From contig JANRIZ010000155.1 in NCBI GenBank assembly GCA_033764445.1, positions 1-37,334 on the forward strand: a DNA stretch of 37,334 nt. Reading direction: 5' to 3'. The position numbers and the translations under genes are program-made. Shown here piece after piece: positions 1 to 8,618 of this stretch. This stretch comes from JANRIZ01 sp033764445. Lineage in GTDB: Bacteria; Verrucomicrobiota; Verrucomicrobiia; JAWXBN01. The notes under the pieces were generated by a model, which had not been told where the DNA came from, did no database searches, and worked only from the letters and a program-made list of their open reading frames with translations. Every line of letters begins with the position of its first letter. The stretch's first letter is position 1.

Positions 1-994
1 ATGGAAGGTGAATGTATTCAAGGCTGGACTTCTGGATCTCGTCCCAATGTTTTTCCACCCATCGGACGACCTGGGGAATCCCCTCCCCGAGGCCGATGAC
101 CGGATGCCATCCCAATTCCGTCCGGGCCTTTTGGGAGTTGATGACGTAGGCCGCATCCTGTCCCGGGCGCTCCTCCCCGACCGTGCACACGCTAGAAAAT
201 GATTTTCCACAGCAGGCGGCCACGCGTTCAACGACCTCGCGGACGGAAATCCCATGATCGGGGGAAAGATGGTAGCGTTCCCCGATCTTTCCCTTTTCAA
301 GAATGTTCAGCTCTCCGCAGGACACATCCCGGATGTGGATGTAGGATTTAACCGCAACCCCCCCGCCGTGAAGAGTCAGTCTATGGCCGGACATGGCACT
401 GATGACGGTCCGGGGTATGATTTTGAAGAGTTGCTGGCCCGGGCCGTACACATTTGTGGCACGGACTGTCAGTAACGGGAAATGATACTGCTTTTGGTAG
501 GTCGAAAGGAGCATGTCGGCCGCGGATTTTGATGCGGCATAAGGTGTGCTGGGGCAGTCGGGGGTGGTTTCGAGGACGTCGCCCGAGCAGGATCCGTAGG
601 CCTCGGGGGATGAGATGTGAAGATAGCGTTCCGGGTAATTTTTTTTACGCAGATGATTGACCAGTTTTGCCAGGGCCACGCAATTGGTATTGAACCAGTG
701 TTCCGGGTGTTCCCAGCTGGGAGCCACCTCGCTTTGCGCGGCGAAATTGACGATCCATTTTGGCTTTGTGGCATCGAGCAGCTCAAGGATGCGGGGCATG
801 TCATTGTTGAAATCCATCTGATGGTAGGTGACCCGGGCCGCCCCGGGATGGAGACGGTAATGATTGAAGGTCGGACTCCGCTCTGCGGAGCGGCTGATGC
901 TGAGGATGTCGCAATCCGTCCGGTCCAACAGCAGACTGATGAAGTCCTGGCCGGAAAATGAATTGCCTCCGAGTACGGCGATTTTCTGATTCAT
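1..994 (-). CDS. RmlB-like NDP-sugar dehydratase/epimerase (C-terminus cut by window edge)
   Basis: Extended short-chain dehydrogenase/reductase acting on a nucleotide sugar in the cytoplasm. The frame is open for 331 codons from the ATG at 994 and runs off the left edge. A glycine-rich NAD-binding turn (GGNSFSG) lies at residues 9-15, NFAAQSEVAPS at about 83-93, and the catalytic YxxxK at Tyr152/Lys156 (TPYAASKSAAD). The overall layout is like dTDP-glucose 4,6-dehydratase, but the usual Thr-Asp-Glu active-site triad reads Ser-Pro-Glu (SSPEAYG, 128-134), so the catalytic Asp is absent and the reaction may be epimerisation or a variant dehydration. It follows the kinase gene by 18 nt and is last in the visible operon. 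No Shine-Dalgarno: the start is preceded by a C-rich tract. Family assignment is solid; substrate unknown. Confidence 0.85.
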   Translation of the reverse strand, partial: MNQKIAVLGGNSFSGQDFISLLLDRTDCDILSISRSAERSPTFNHYRLHPGAARVTYHQMDFNNDMPRILELLDATKPKWIVNFAAQSEVAPSWEHPEHWFNTNCVALAKLVNHLRKKNYPERYLHISSPEAYGSCSGDVLETTPDCPSTPYAASKSAADMLLSTYQKQYHFPLLTVRATNVYGPGQQLFKIIPRTVISAMSGHRLTLHGGGVAVKSYIHIRDVSCGELNILEKGKIGERYHLSPDHGISVREVVERVAACCGKSFSSVCTVGEERPGQDAAYVINSQKARTELGWHPVIGLGEGIPQVVRWVEKHWDEIQKSSLEYIHLP

Positions 995-1012
995 AATGGG
1001 GGGAGGGGGGAC

Positions 1013-2041
1013 TCAGTGTGAAAGGTGTTCATGAAAATAGGATTCCGCCGCCTTCAGGCGTGCCTGCAGCATGTCTTCCGTGATCGGGCCGCGCCGTGAA
1101 AAGAGGCGTCTTTTTTGACCCATTTCAGTGAATTCATTCAGCATGATGCAGCACCATTTGATCCGGTAGAGCGGCAGAAGGCAAGAGGATCTGTCAAAAA
1201 AGTTGTCGTCATCGACCACGGCCCGCATGAGTTCCTGGCATTCCTGCCAGAGGCTGGAAGGGACCGGGACAGCGGGCTGACAGAAAAAATCACAGATCGT
1301 CTTTGCAGGATCATCCCAGCCCGCATATTCAAAATCAATGAACCGGACCCCGTTTTCAGGATCACAGAGGGCATTGTGGAAGCCGAAATCCGAAGGGGAG
1401 ACACAGCGGAGACTTTCCGGAAGAAAGGCCTCCCGTGTGCCCGGCGCGGAATCCAACTGCCGGTTGATGGCGGCGAGAATCCCCCGCCCGCGCGGTTGCA
1501 GTGCCGACTCCACCCACTGCCGGGCCTGTTGTGAAACATCATCATTCACGGGAATGGAGAGAACCCGTTCCAGCCGTCCCTCCGCCATCCGGAGATGGTC
1601 ACCCACCGAGAAACAGGCTTCCGAGGCGACGGGAAGATTCCAGCCCTGCGGACGCCGGGAGGGGGCATTGAGCTGTTGGAAAAAGGTCATGGCGCCAAGC
1701 ACATGGTCCCGGGTGATTTCTCCGGCCCGCAGATGCCGACCGCTCAGGTGCTCGTACAAGGCGACATGGTGTTCGGGGAATGCTGCCAGAGGCTGCGGAA
1801 TGGTCCGGATCCCGGCGCTCCAGGCATATTCGAGAAAGGCAAATTCGCTGGAGAGCCGGGGGCGGTTGTCCCCGGGCCGGGCAAAATAGTGTTTCAACAG
1901 CAGCCGGGGCCGCTCCCCGACCATGACGCGATAGGCCCGGTTGTTGGCGCCCCCGTCCGCGGGGACCAGATGGAAGTCCCTTCCCCCGCAATACGGGGCG
2001 AGGTGGGATTCCGGAAATCCCGGGGGCAGGCCCTCAATCAC
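1013..2041 (-). CDS. APH/choline-kinase-like phosphotransferase
   Basis: Cytoplasmic small-molecule kinase of the aminoglycoside phosphotransferase/choline kinase fold, 342 aa from the GTG at 2041. Visible motifs are the ATP-side Lys (RLLLKHYF, about residue 50), a catalytic-loop variant SDFGFHN (217-223) where Asp replaces the usual HxD context, and the metal-binding FIDFEYAGWDDP (234-245). In a glycan locus the substrate may be choline, a sugar or an amino alcohol; none can be chosen from sequence. An ATG at 2095 in frame would overlap the HAD gene by 58 nt. The GTG overlaps that gene's TGA as GTGA, with AGGA only 3 nt upstream, and is preferred. The pairing with a phosphatase suggests a phospho-substituent pathway (inference). 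Confidence 0.82.
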   Translation of the reverse strand: MIEGLPPGFPESHLAPYCGGRDFHLVPADGGANNRAYRVMVGERPRLLLKHYFARPGDNRPRLSSEFAFLEYAWSAGIRTIPQPLAAFPEHHVALYEHLSGRHLRAGEITRDHVLGAMTFFQQLNAPSRRPQGWNLPVASEACFSVGDHLRMAEGRLERVLSIPVNDDVSQQARQWVESALQPRGRGILAAINRQLDSAPGTREAFLPESLRCVSPSDFGFHNALCDPENGVRFIDFEYAGWDDPAKTICDFFCQPAVPVPSSLWQECQELMRAVVDDDNFFDRSSCLLPLYRIKWCCIMLNEFTEMGQKRRLFSRRGPITEDMLQARLKAAESYFHEHLSH

Positions 2042-2658
2042 AGGTCCTGCCCCCGGTTTTGGATGAGGGACATCATATGATCCCAATGGCGGCATCTTTG
2101 GAAGGCTTCATGGTCCGGGTGCTGGTTCTGAGGGTCAAAAAGGATTTTTTGCGGCGAGGGGGGGAATCCCGGTTCCAACAGCAATTCGGGCAGGTCATCA
2201 ATGAACCAGTCGCATTTCAGCGAGCCAATACGCGCCATTTTTTCCGCTTTGGTCTCCTCAAAAAAAACGTGTGGGCGGGTCAGGCCGGTTTCGGACGAGT
2301 CCAGGAACCGGTGATGTTCCAGCCAGTTCAAGGCATGGAGGCGGAGGTTCACATCCCCTCCCCCGTAGGGGCGGCTGGTTTTGTGGCTGACGATGCAAAG
2401 CGTCCAGTTTTTCCGGTGACCGAGTTCCAGAAAGGACCGGACTCCCGGAAAGGGTTCCGCCTCGCAGATCATCTCCCCGTAGATTTCCGACTGAAGCCGG
2501 GTCCAATCCGCCTCGCGTCCGATTGCACGGAGATAATCACGCACCCGCGTTTTGTTTTCGGGGAATGCCTCGGGGATCAGGTTCCTCCGTTTTGCGGCCA
2601 CCGCGGCCAGGCGGTCATAACTCACCATCGTGTTGTCGAAGTCGATGCCGATGATCAT
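2038..2658 (-). CDS. HAD-superfamily phosphatase
   Basis: Haloacid dehalogenase-like hydrolase of 206 aa, probably a cytoplasmic phosphatase. Motif I is DFDNT (Asp6 nucleophile, Asp8 acid/base), motif II is the Ser of VSHKTS (Ser91), the motif III Lys lies in TKAEK (137-140), and motif IV is IDDLPE (Asp154/Asp155). It sits between the 573-aa glycosyltransferase (8-nt gap) and the kinase, whose GTG start overlaps its stop. Similar HAD proteins occur in capsule loci, where they dephosphorylate sugar or polyol phosphates. The substrate cannot be named. Start ATG at 2658 fits the gap; no strong ribosome-binding site. Confidence 0.85.
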   Translation of the reverse strand: MIIGIDFDNTMVSYDRLAAVAAKRRNLIPEAFPENKTRVRDYLRAIGREADWTRLQSEIYGEMICEAEPFPGVRSFLELGHRKNWTLCIVSHKTSRPYGGGDVNLRLHALNWLEHHRFLDSSETGLTRPHVFFEETKAEKMARIGSLKCDWFIDDLPELLLEPGFPPSPQKILFDPQNQHPDHEAFQRCRHWDHMMSLIQNRGQDL

Positions 2659-2666
2659 GAGGATTC

Positions 2667-4388
2667 TCAGTGGGTGGTTGGGGACAGGTCCCGTCGCGGG
2701 GATTCCGGTTCAAGGTAGTCGGTCTCGAGCGGGTTTCCGGCCCATACCGCCCATTTTTTCAGGTCGTCATTCTGACGGATTTCCTCCAGGGAGGAGACAT
2801 TCAGGGAAAAATATTGGTAGAGAGGATGGAGTTTCTGGGAGGGGTGGAAAAGCGAGTGAAAACTTCTGATCAGCCACGGGCGCCGACGAAACAGGAAATA
2901 GGCGTGCTTTTTTGCCAGAAGAATCTCGTCATGATCCATCGCCGGAAGCGTGTCCAGACGCGAAAGACAGGACAGATAGTCCTCCCGGGTTCGGAAGTCC
3001 GTGGTGAATCCGAGCCCCGAGTAGCGGCCCGTCCCGGCGGTCAGGGTTCTGACCCCCATGCAGGGAAGTTCAATCCCGGTAGTTCCCCGGACCGTGATGC
3101 CGAAGTCGGCGGTTTCAAAAAGTGAATATGAACTGATGCGTGTGTCGGGCAGGAGTAACCGGACATGGGGGGGGAGGTCTCCGATGTGTTTGCGGATGAG
3201 GGTGATTTCCGCCAGTTCCTCAGAGGCATTTTCAAACGATCTTTTCCAGACGTTTGCCGGATGCAGCTTGATGAGCCAGTTGAGACGCGGATTGGCACAG
3301 GCGGCCCGGATGGACTGGATGAACCAGTCCCCGTAATCCTCAAAAAGGTCCTCCCCATAAAACAGGTTGGCATCCCACAGGACATGGGAAAACAGGACGG
3401 CCGTCTTTTTCGACGGGTCCAGGGAGAGGTCACGCAGGATTTCATCCTTCGAGTGACGAAGGCAGCCGGGCTGGTTGCGGGCCTGGAGAAACCATTTTCC
3501 ACTGTATCGGTCCGAGAATTCCTGATGAAGCTCCCGTTCATGCGATTCGGTCCATGCCAGGTTTCGGACGAGGGCCATGGTTTCCGGCGTCAGAGACGAG
3601 GGATGAAAACGACGACTCTCCGGGGTGAGACGTTTGAGGATGATCGCGTCATCACGGGAGGGTTGCACCGCCTGGACGACATTCAATCCCCGGGCGACCG
3701 CCACATCGACAATGATTCCAAAAACCGCGTAATTGGCCTCCACCAGGGTGATCAGGTCCGGTTGAACCCTGTCCAGCAGTCGGCGGGTCCGGAACACGGT
3801 GGAAAGACCCAGGGGCAGAGTGGCCCCGATCCGGTTGCGGATGTCGGGATCGCCGATATCGGGAGCCCCCTGCCGGACCCCGCGGCAGACGGTCGAAAGA
3901 ATCTGGGGCCCGAGACGGCATCCCTCAAACTGCCAATTCTTGACCTCGCGAAAGGTCAGGTCCCTTTTCATGAACCCCGCCGCTTCACGTTCGCAGGTGG
4001 TGATCTCGTCGTCGGTGATGAGGATGTCCTCCCAATACACAAAATCCGTGATGCCATGGGCCGTGAAAACCCGGTTGGCCCAGGGATGCAGGCGGCTGGT
4101 CAGCACGGAGACGGTCCAGCCCTCCATCCTCAGGCCGATGGCAAGGAGGGAATGCATCTGGGCCCAGCAGATGCTGTTGCTGAGGTTGGCGATCAGCAAT
4201 CGTCCGCGGTCGGGAGGCGGAAAGTTGCCGGAACGCAGAAAGGCCGCCTCCCGGCGCATGGTGGCAAAAGCCCGCCACACATCCCATTCCTGCCTGGGCT
4301 CACGAACCCATGACACAAGGTCGGTCAGCAGACCCGTAATCGGCATCTGCTTGAGACGTTCCCGTGAAAGTGACTGACGGAGATTCAT
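2667..4388 (-). CDS. Capsule-type glycosyltransferase (candidate nonulosonate transferase)
   Basis: Large 573-aa protein with a GT-B-like layout resembling bacterial capsule polysaccharide biosynthesis proteins. It has an N-terminal half with LLIANLSNSICWAQMHS (about 64-80), then WLIKLHPANVW (371-381) and a late VRGTTGIELP (433-442). A His-Pro pair followed by a Gly/Ser-rich acceptor/donor motif is typical of Kdo- and sialic-acid-using capsule enzymes. No signal peptide or clear membrane segment is seen. Its ATG overlaps the stop of the CMP-nonulosonate synthetase as ATGA, and that coupling is the main reason to suspect it uses the CMP-activated sugar. That role is inference; it could be another capsule GT. 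Confidence 0.7.
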   Translation of the reverse strand: MNLRQSLSRERLKQMPITGLLTDLVSWVREPRQEWDVWRAFATMRREAAFLRSGNFPPPDRGRLLIANLSNSICWAQMHSLLAIGLRMEGWTVSVLTSRLHPWANRVFTAHGITDFVYWEDILITDDEITTCEREAAGFMKRDLTFREVKNWQFEGCRLGPQILSTVCRGVRQGAPDIGDPDIRNRIGATLPLGLSTVFRTRRLLDRVQPDLITLVEANYAVFGIIVDVAVARGLNVVQAVQPSRDDAIILKRLTPESRRFHPSSLTPETMALVRNLAWTESHERELHQEFSDRYSGKWFLQARNQPGCLRHSKDEILRDLSLDPSKKTAVLFSHVLWDANLFYGEDLFEDYGDWFIQSIRAACANPRLNWLIKLHPANVWKRSFENASEELAEITLIRKHIGDLPPHVRLLLPDTRISSYSLFETADFGITVRGTTGIELPCMGVRTLTAGTGRYSGLGFTTDFRTREDYLSCLSRLDTLPAMDHDEILLAKKHAYFLFRRRPWLIRSFHSLFHPSQKLHPLYQYFSLNVSSLEEIRQNDDLKKWAVWAGNPLETDYLEPESPRRDLSPTTH

Positions 4389-5083
4389 GGAAGATTCTGA
4401 ATCAGAAAGCGTGCATAGGCCATATCCCGGGGCCCGTCGATGTCCAGGGAGGCCTCCGGATCCATTTCATAGGCCAGGGTCCGCCCCGAATACAATTCCG
4501 CTTTTTGCAATTGGGCCCGGGTGATCATGAGAATGGCCGGACCGTTTCGGGCGTGGTATTGGGGTTTGTCCTGACGCCGCAGCAGGGGTTCACCGGCAGG
4601 GGGTGGGAGGAAGGGTTCCAGAAAGCCATCTTTGATCTGCATAAGGCTCGACGGGGTGAACTGGTGCGGAACCGCCACCACGCTGACCAGTGTGTCGGCG
4701 TTCCCTCCTTGAAAAAGGGCATAGGCTTCGCGGATGTGATGCATGGAGCGGAAGGGGGATGTGGGTTGGAGAAGGGCGAGTCCCTCATGCCCGGGCAGGG
4801 ATTGGTCAAGCCAGGCCATGAAGTGTTGCATGACCTGGATCATGGGGGTTTGATCGTCGGCCAATTCCGACGGACGCAGAAAGGGGATCCGGGCGCCCCG
4901 ATCCCGGGCCACTTCGGCAATTTCCGGGCAATCCGTTGAGACGTACACATCCGAAAAACAGCCTGAGTCGAGGGCGGCGGCCAGGGTGTGGCCGATCAGG
5001 GGGCGTCCGCCCAAGGGCGCAAGATTTTTTCCGGGGAGCCCCTTGGATCCGCCCCGGGCGGGGATGAGCGCAGCCAGTTTCAA
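4385..5083 (-). CDS. neuA: CMP-nonulosonate (sialic/legionaminic acid) cytidylyltransferase
   Basis: Activates a nine-carbon acidic sugar with CTP to give the CMP-sugar donor; 232 aa, cytoplasmic. The N-terminal nucleotide-binding signature is IPARGGSKGLPGKN (residues 7-20), with VSTDCPEIAEVA (47-58), LLQPTSPFR (about 104-112) and the NGPAILMI segment (about 184-191). Length is usual for short NeuA/LegF/PseF proteins without the extra esterase domain. The start is TTG at 5083: it overlaps the NeuC-like stop (TTGA), gives the canonical N-terminus, and has AAGAGGA 7 nt upstream. Neu5Ac versus legionaminic or pseudaminic acid cannot be decided from this protein. Confidence 0.92.
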   Translation of the reverse strand: MKLAALIPARGGSKGLPGKNLAPLGGRPLIGHTLAAALDSGCFSDVYVSTDCPEIAEVARDRGARIPFLRPSELADDQTPMIQVMQHFMAWLDQSLPGHEGLALLQPTSPFRSMHHIREAYALFQGGNADTLVSVVAVPHQFTPSSLMQIKDGFLEPFLPPPAGEPLLRRQDKPQYHARNGPAILMITRAQLQKAELYSGRTLAYEMDPEASLDIDGPRDMAYARFLIQNLP

Positions 5084-6258
5084 TAGGTGATCCTCTTCTG
5101 AACGTCGATGTGGGTCAGTGAGGCCAGTACTTCGGCAATCCGTCGGCCCGCCTGACCATCCCCGTAGATGGGTTCCATGTCGTAGGGTCCGTGGTTGATC
5201 TGCTTTTGGATGGCCTCACGGATGTCCGGTCCGGTGCCGGCGATTTCGATCACGTTTTTCCCCCGTTCACGCATGTCCTGTCGTGTGCCGAGATTGACCA
5301 CCGGTGTTCCGATGTAGGCCCCCTCACGGATGCCACTGGAGGAGTTGCCCACCAGACAGGCGGTCCGTTTCATCAGTCTCACATAGGTTTCGATGGGGAG
5401 ATTTTTGAAGAAGTGCATCTGGGCATCGAGTTTGCGTTCGCGCCATTTGCGGATGCCCCGGGCGATGTCCTCCGATCCGGCATCGGCATTGGGCCAGAGA
5501 ATGATGGCTGGCAGCCCCACCTCACGGACCGCCTGAAGCGTGCGCGTGATTTGCATTTCCCCTTCGCCGTATTCCGTGGTCACCGGATGTTGGGACACCA
5601 GGATGAAGGGTTTGTCCATGTTCAACGGTTCGCCCACCCCCCCCTCGAACAGGCGTGCCAGGGAGTCCCCTTCGGGAGAGTTGAGGATTTCCGCCACCAG
5701 ATCGACGCGGGGACATCCCACCATGTGGATGTTTTCAGGTTTTTCCCCCAGGCGTTCGATGCGTGTGGCGGCGTCGCGGCTGGCGGGAAAATGGATGTGG
5801 GCGAATTTGGTCACCGCATGGCGGATGCTTTCATCGATGGTTCCCGAGACCTCCCCCCCCATCGTATGGGCGACGGGAATGTTCATGTAGGCGGCCGCCA
5901 GGGTTGTGGCCATGGTTTCAAAACGGTCCCCGACGGTCAGGACCACATCCGGGGCGAGGTTTTCAAAGACACCGGGAAGTTCCATCAGACCGACCCCCGT
6001 GCTTTTGGCCATGGTGGCCGGGGTTTCCCCCTCGATGAGCATGAAGAGGCGGGCGTCCGGATGGAACCCGTCCTTCTCAATGAGTTTGACGACGGCCCCG
6101 TAGCGGTCGAGGAGCGCGGAGGCACCCACCACCAGTTGCAATTGAAGTTGCGGGTGGGCATGAATGGCCCGCATGACGGATTTGATGCTGCTGTAATTGG
6201 CCCGGGAGCCGATGACAACACAGATTTTTTTGCGGGTTTCCTTATTCCAGGTCTTCAT
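5080..6258 (-). CDS. neuC: Hydrolysing UDP-GlcNAc 2-epimerase family (NeuC/LegG-like)
   Basis: Converts a UDP-GlcNAc-type sugar into the free 2-epimer (ManNAc or a diacetamido analogue) that feeds the nonulosonate synthase. It is 392 aa, cytoplasmic, GT-B-like fold. Family motifs are visible: GSRANYSS (17-24), GDRFE (110-114), the HTMGGEVSGTIDESIRHA stretch (131-148) carrying the conserved Glu, Asp and His residues, and a late GNSSSGIREG phosphate-binding loop. The internal TIDESIRHA form is characteristic of hydrolysing NeuC/LegG enzymes rather than plain WecB. The start overlaps the NeuB-like gene end by 17 nt. With only NeuB, NeuC and NeuA present, Neu5Ac would be the simplest product; legionaminic acid would need extra genes not visible here. 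Confidence 0.9.
   Translation of the reverse strand: MKTWNKETRKKICVVIGSRANYSSIKSVMRAIHAHPQLQLQLVVGASALLDRYGAVVKLIEKDGFHPDARLFMLIEGETPATMAKSTGVGLMELPGVFENLAPDVVLTVGDRFETMATTLAAAYMNIPVAHTMGGEVSGTIDESIRHAVTKFAHIHFPASRDAATRIERLGEKPENIHMVGCPRVDLVAEILNSPEGDSLARLFEGGVGEPLNMDKPFILVSQHPVTTEYGEGEMQITRTLQAVREVGLPAIILWPNADAGSEDIARGIRKWRERKLDAQMHFFKNLPIETYVRLMKRTACLVGNSSSGIREGAYIGTPVVNLGTRQDMRERGKNVIEIAGTGPDIREAIQKQINHGPYDMEPIYGDGQAGRRIAEVLASLTHIDVQKRITY
5091..5097 (-). promoter_or_regulatory. Shine-Dalgarno of the neuA-like gene (supports its TTG start)
   Basis: AAGAGGA lies 7 nt before the TTG at 5083 and is one of very few good ribosome-binding sites in the window. It decides the non-ATG start. It lies inside the 3' end of the preceding epimerase gene, so translation is probably coupled. 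Confidence 0.6.
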
Positions 6259-7240
6259 AGGTCAGTGTGTGCTGGGCGGGCAGGGGTTTTGTTGTTTTTT
6301 TACCCAATACAGACGCCACCCTGTCTGCGCGGATGCCGTCACCGGGTTTTTTGAATTGGAGGTGGGCTCGGGTGAGGATCGTACCGGCCGGGATGGCCGC
6401 GGCCAGAACAATGCTCTTTTCAAAGATCCGTTTCATTTCCGCGTACTCGTCGGACCGCGATTTGTCCACCGGGTGGTCCAGAATGCTCCAGACCTCCCGC
6501 AGGGCAGCGGTCAGTTGGGAAAACTCCGCAGGTTCCATGGAATGGCGGGCATCGCTTCCGTACATCAGACGCGAGAAGGTGAAATGTTTTTCAATGACCC
6601 GTGCCCCCAATGCCGCCGCGGCCACCGGGGCCGCCAGGCCCAGCGTATGGTCCGAATAGCCCATGACCGCCTCCGGATACCGTCGGCCCATTTCCAGCAT
6701 GACATTCAGCCCCACCTTTTCCGGCGGGCAGGGATACCGTGAGGAACATTGCATGACCGTCAAGGGCCCCCCGTTTTGCAGGGCGTTGACCGCACGGTCC
6801 ATTTCGTCCCAATCCGCCATGCCCGAGGAGAGGAGAACCGGTTTTCCGGTGGAGGCGATTTTTTCCAGAAGGGGGAGGTTGGTGACTTCACCCGAGGGGA
6901 TTTTGTAGGCCGCCATTCCGATGTTTTCCAGGAAATCCACCGCCTCCAGGGAGAAGGGGGACGAGAGGAACAGGACCTTGTTTTCACGGGCCACCGTCAT
7001 CAGTGCGCGGTATTGGGTCTCGGAGAAGGCCGTCCTTTGAAAGTAGGAGAACCGGGGTTCCCCCTGGAAGTAGGCCGGGGCGGGGGCCTGGGGCAGGGTT
7101 TCCGCCTCGGCGATGTGGGTTTGAAACTTCACCGCATCGGCCCCGCATTGGGCTGCCGCCTCGATGAGTTTGCAGGCGTTTCCAAAGGAGCCGTCGTGGA
7201 CGGATCCGATTTCGGCAATGATCATCTGTTTCGGTTTCAT
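6242..7240 (-). CDS. neuB: Nonulosonic acid synthase (NeuB/LegI-like)
   Basis: Condenses a six-carbon amino sugar with phosphoenolpyruvate to form a nine-carbon ulosonic acid; 332 aa, cytoplasmic. The TIM-barrel part starts with IIAEIGSVHDG (7-17) and has ADAVKFQTH (34-42), YKIPSGEVTNLPLLE, PVLLSSGM and the late IEKHFTFSR segment. The C-terminal 60 or so residues (KSIVLAAAIPAGTILT...) form the antifreeze-like SAF domain. It is the first of the NeuB-NeuC-NeuA block, and its start at 7240 overlaps the stop of the preceding glycosyltransferase as ATGA. Substrate specificity among Neu5Ac, legionaminate and pseudaminate synthases cannot be read reliably here. Confidence 0.93.
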   Translation of the reverse strand: MKPKQMIIAEIGSVHDGSFGNACKLIEAAAQCGADAVKFQTHIAEAETLPQAPAPAYFQGEPRFSYFQRTAFSETQYRALMTVARENKVLFLSSPFSLEAVDFLENIGMAAYKIPSGEVTNLPLLEKIASTGKPVLLSSGMADWDEMDRAVNALQNGGPLTVMQCSSRYPCPPEKVGLNVMLEMGRRYPEAVMGYSDHTLGLAAPVAAAALGARVIEKHFTFSRLMYGSDARHSMEPAEFSQLTAALREVWSILDHPVDKSRSDEYAEMKRIFEKSIVLAAAIPAGTILTRAHLQFKKPGDGIRADRVASVLGKKTTKPLPAQHTLTYEDLE

Positions 7241-8589
7241 AGGGGGACGATGTATTCGGGGTCAAGGTTGATCATGGCCGGGCGCAGGCCCTGATGCCGT
7301 GTCAGGATTTCCGGATCGGTCAGGGCCAGAAAATCGCGTCGGGCCTGTTCCATTTCGGGTGTTTCGCGCAGATTGTTGCGGATCAGGAACACCCCTTCCT
7401 GCACCGCCGAAAGGATTTCATGGGGGGTGTTCGGACGGAGCGTCAGACCTTTATCCTTGGGATCGCGACCCATGACGATGTCCCGATGATTCCGGTACAT
7501 CTCTTTGAGGGTCACTTCCCGTCCCTGGGCATCGACATAAACCTTGAAGAGGGTCACGTCCATGTGAAAAAAGCCGCTGCACCAGAGGTCGCCGGCATCC
7601 GCGACCACACACAGTTTTTTCATGGCGTTTCTCAGAAGGAGGGGGCCGCTTTGCTGGCCCACATACAGGGTGGCGCAGGCGAGATGGTGGAGGTTGAGAA
7701 TGGCCGGGTCCACGTTGAGGCCGGAGAGGTCGAGGAACCCCGGGACCGTGCGGAAGGGGGTGTTGTCAAAGTCCCCTGTGGTGATGACATAAAACCCGTT
7801 CCGGCCCAGCCATTCGACCGCCGGGAGGTAGTTTTCCACCGGACCGCCGTTGCGCGAGAGATTGTCAATCTGGCTGCCCACACCCCCCTTGGTGCGGATT
7901 TGAACCGTGACAACGGGTTTGTCATAAAAGTCGGGGCACACCCTCTGAATCTCCCCGCGGCAGAGGGCCATGAAGTCATCGGGCATCTGAGGGGGGCGTC
8001 CGACATTGTCCCGCAGCAGGCGGATGTAGCCCGTGTAGTCGGTGTATGTTTTGAAGGTTTTTCTTTCGTTGTCGTATCGTTTCAGCCGGTTTTCCGAGAG
8101 GCTGACCGTTTTGTACACCACCTCATGAAAATCGAGGACATGGTATTTTTGGAAACAGGCGGAGAGGAGACACAGGTAAAAGCGGAGCGCGGCATGTTTG
8201 GCGGAGTCCCGCAGCCGACTTTGCACCCCCAGAATGCTGGTATAGACCACCATGGTCATGTTTTTTTCAAACAGGCGGTGAAGATGGGGATTGGAGCGGG
8301 GATGGGGCACGAGGATGACCGTGACGCCATTGCCGTAAAAGAGACGGGAGGAAAAGTCCAGGCCGGAGAGGGAATGTCCGAAGCTGCAGATGTAAAAGGG
8401 CAGCAGCAGCCTGTTTTTGAAAATTTTCCCCCGGTTCCGGAGGAGAAAACAGGGAGTTTCCACCAGGGACAGCAGGAACGTGGCCATCCAGAGGAAGGAT
8501 TCGAGAAGATTGCGCAGGACAATCTTCTGGCGCGCGGAAAGGAGGGATCCCAGAACCGCTTTGGGTTGGAATGGACGGGTTGTCTCCAT
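7237..8589 (-). CDS. TIGR04372-type putative glycosyltransferase
   Basis: About 450 aa. The C-terminal half has the pattern I associate with the TIGR04372 polysaccharide-locus family: VVTVQIRTKGG, then RNGGPVENYLPAVEWLGRNG, then YVITTGDFDN, and a VGQQSGPLLLRNAM loop resembling a donor-binding site. A hydrophobic stretch near the N-terminus (FLWMATFLLSLVETPCFLL) suggests membrane attachment. The start is uncertain: the ATG at 8589 leaves 29 nt to the previous gene, while a TTG at 8622 would overlap its stop (TTGA). A farther ATG at 8736 lies inside the neighbour and is unlikely. It sits between a GT2 gene and the nonulosonate genes, so it probably adds one residue of the repeat unit (inference). 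Confidence 0.72.
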   Translation of the reverse strand: METTRPFQPKAVLGSLLSARQKIVLRNLLESFLWMATFLLSLVETPCFLLRNRGKIFKNRLLLPFYICSFGHSLSGLDFSSRLFYGNGVTVILVPHPRSNPHLHRLFEKNMTMVVYTSILGVQSRLRDSAKHAALRFYLCLLSACFQKYHVLDFHEVVYKTVSLSENRLKRYDNERKTFKTYTDYTGYIRLLRDNVGRPPQMPDDFMALCRGEIQRVCPDFYDKPVVTVQIRTKGGVGSQIDNLSRNGGPVENYLPAVEWLGRNGFYVITTGDFDNTPFRTVPGFLDLSGLNVDPAILNLHHLACATLYVGQQSGPLLLRNAMKKLCVVADAGDLWCSGFFHMDVTLFKVYVDAQGREVTLKEMYRNHRDIVMGRDPKDKGLTLRPNTPHEILSAVQEGVFLIRNNLRETPEMEQARRDFLALTDPEILTRHQGLRPAMINLDPEYIVPL

Positions 8590-8618
8590 GACTGTTGGAA
8601 TGGGTTTCCGGGGGATGT

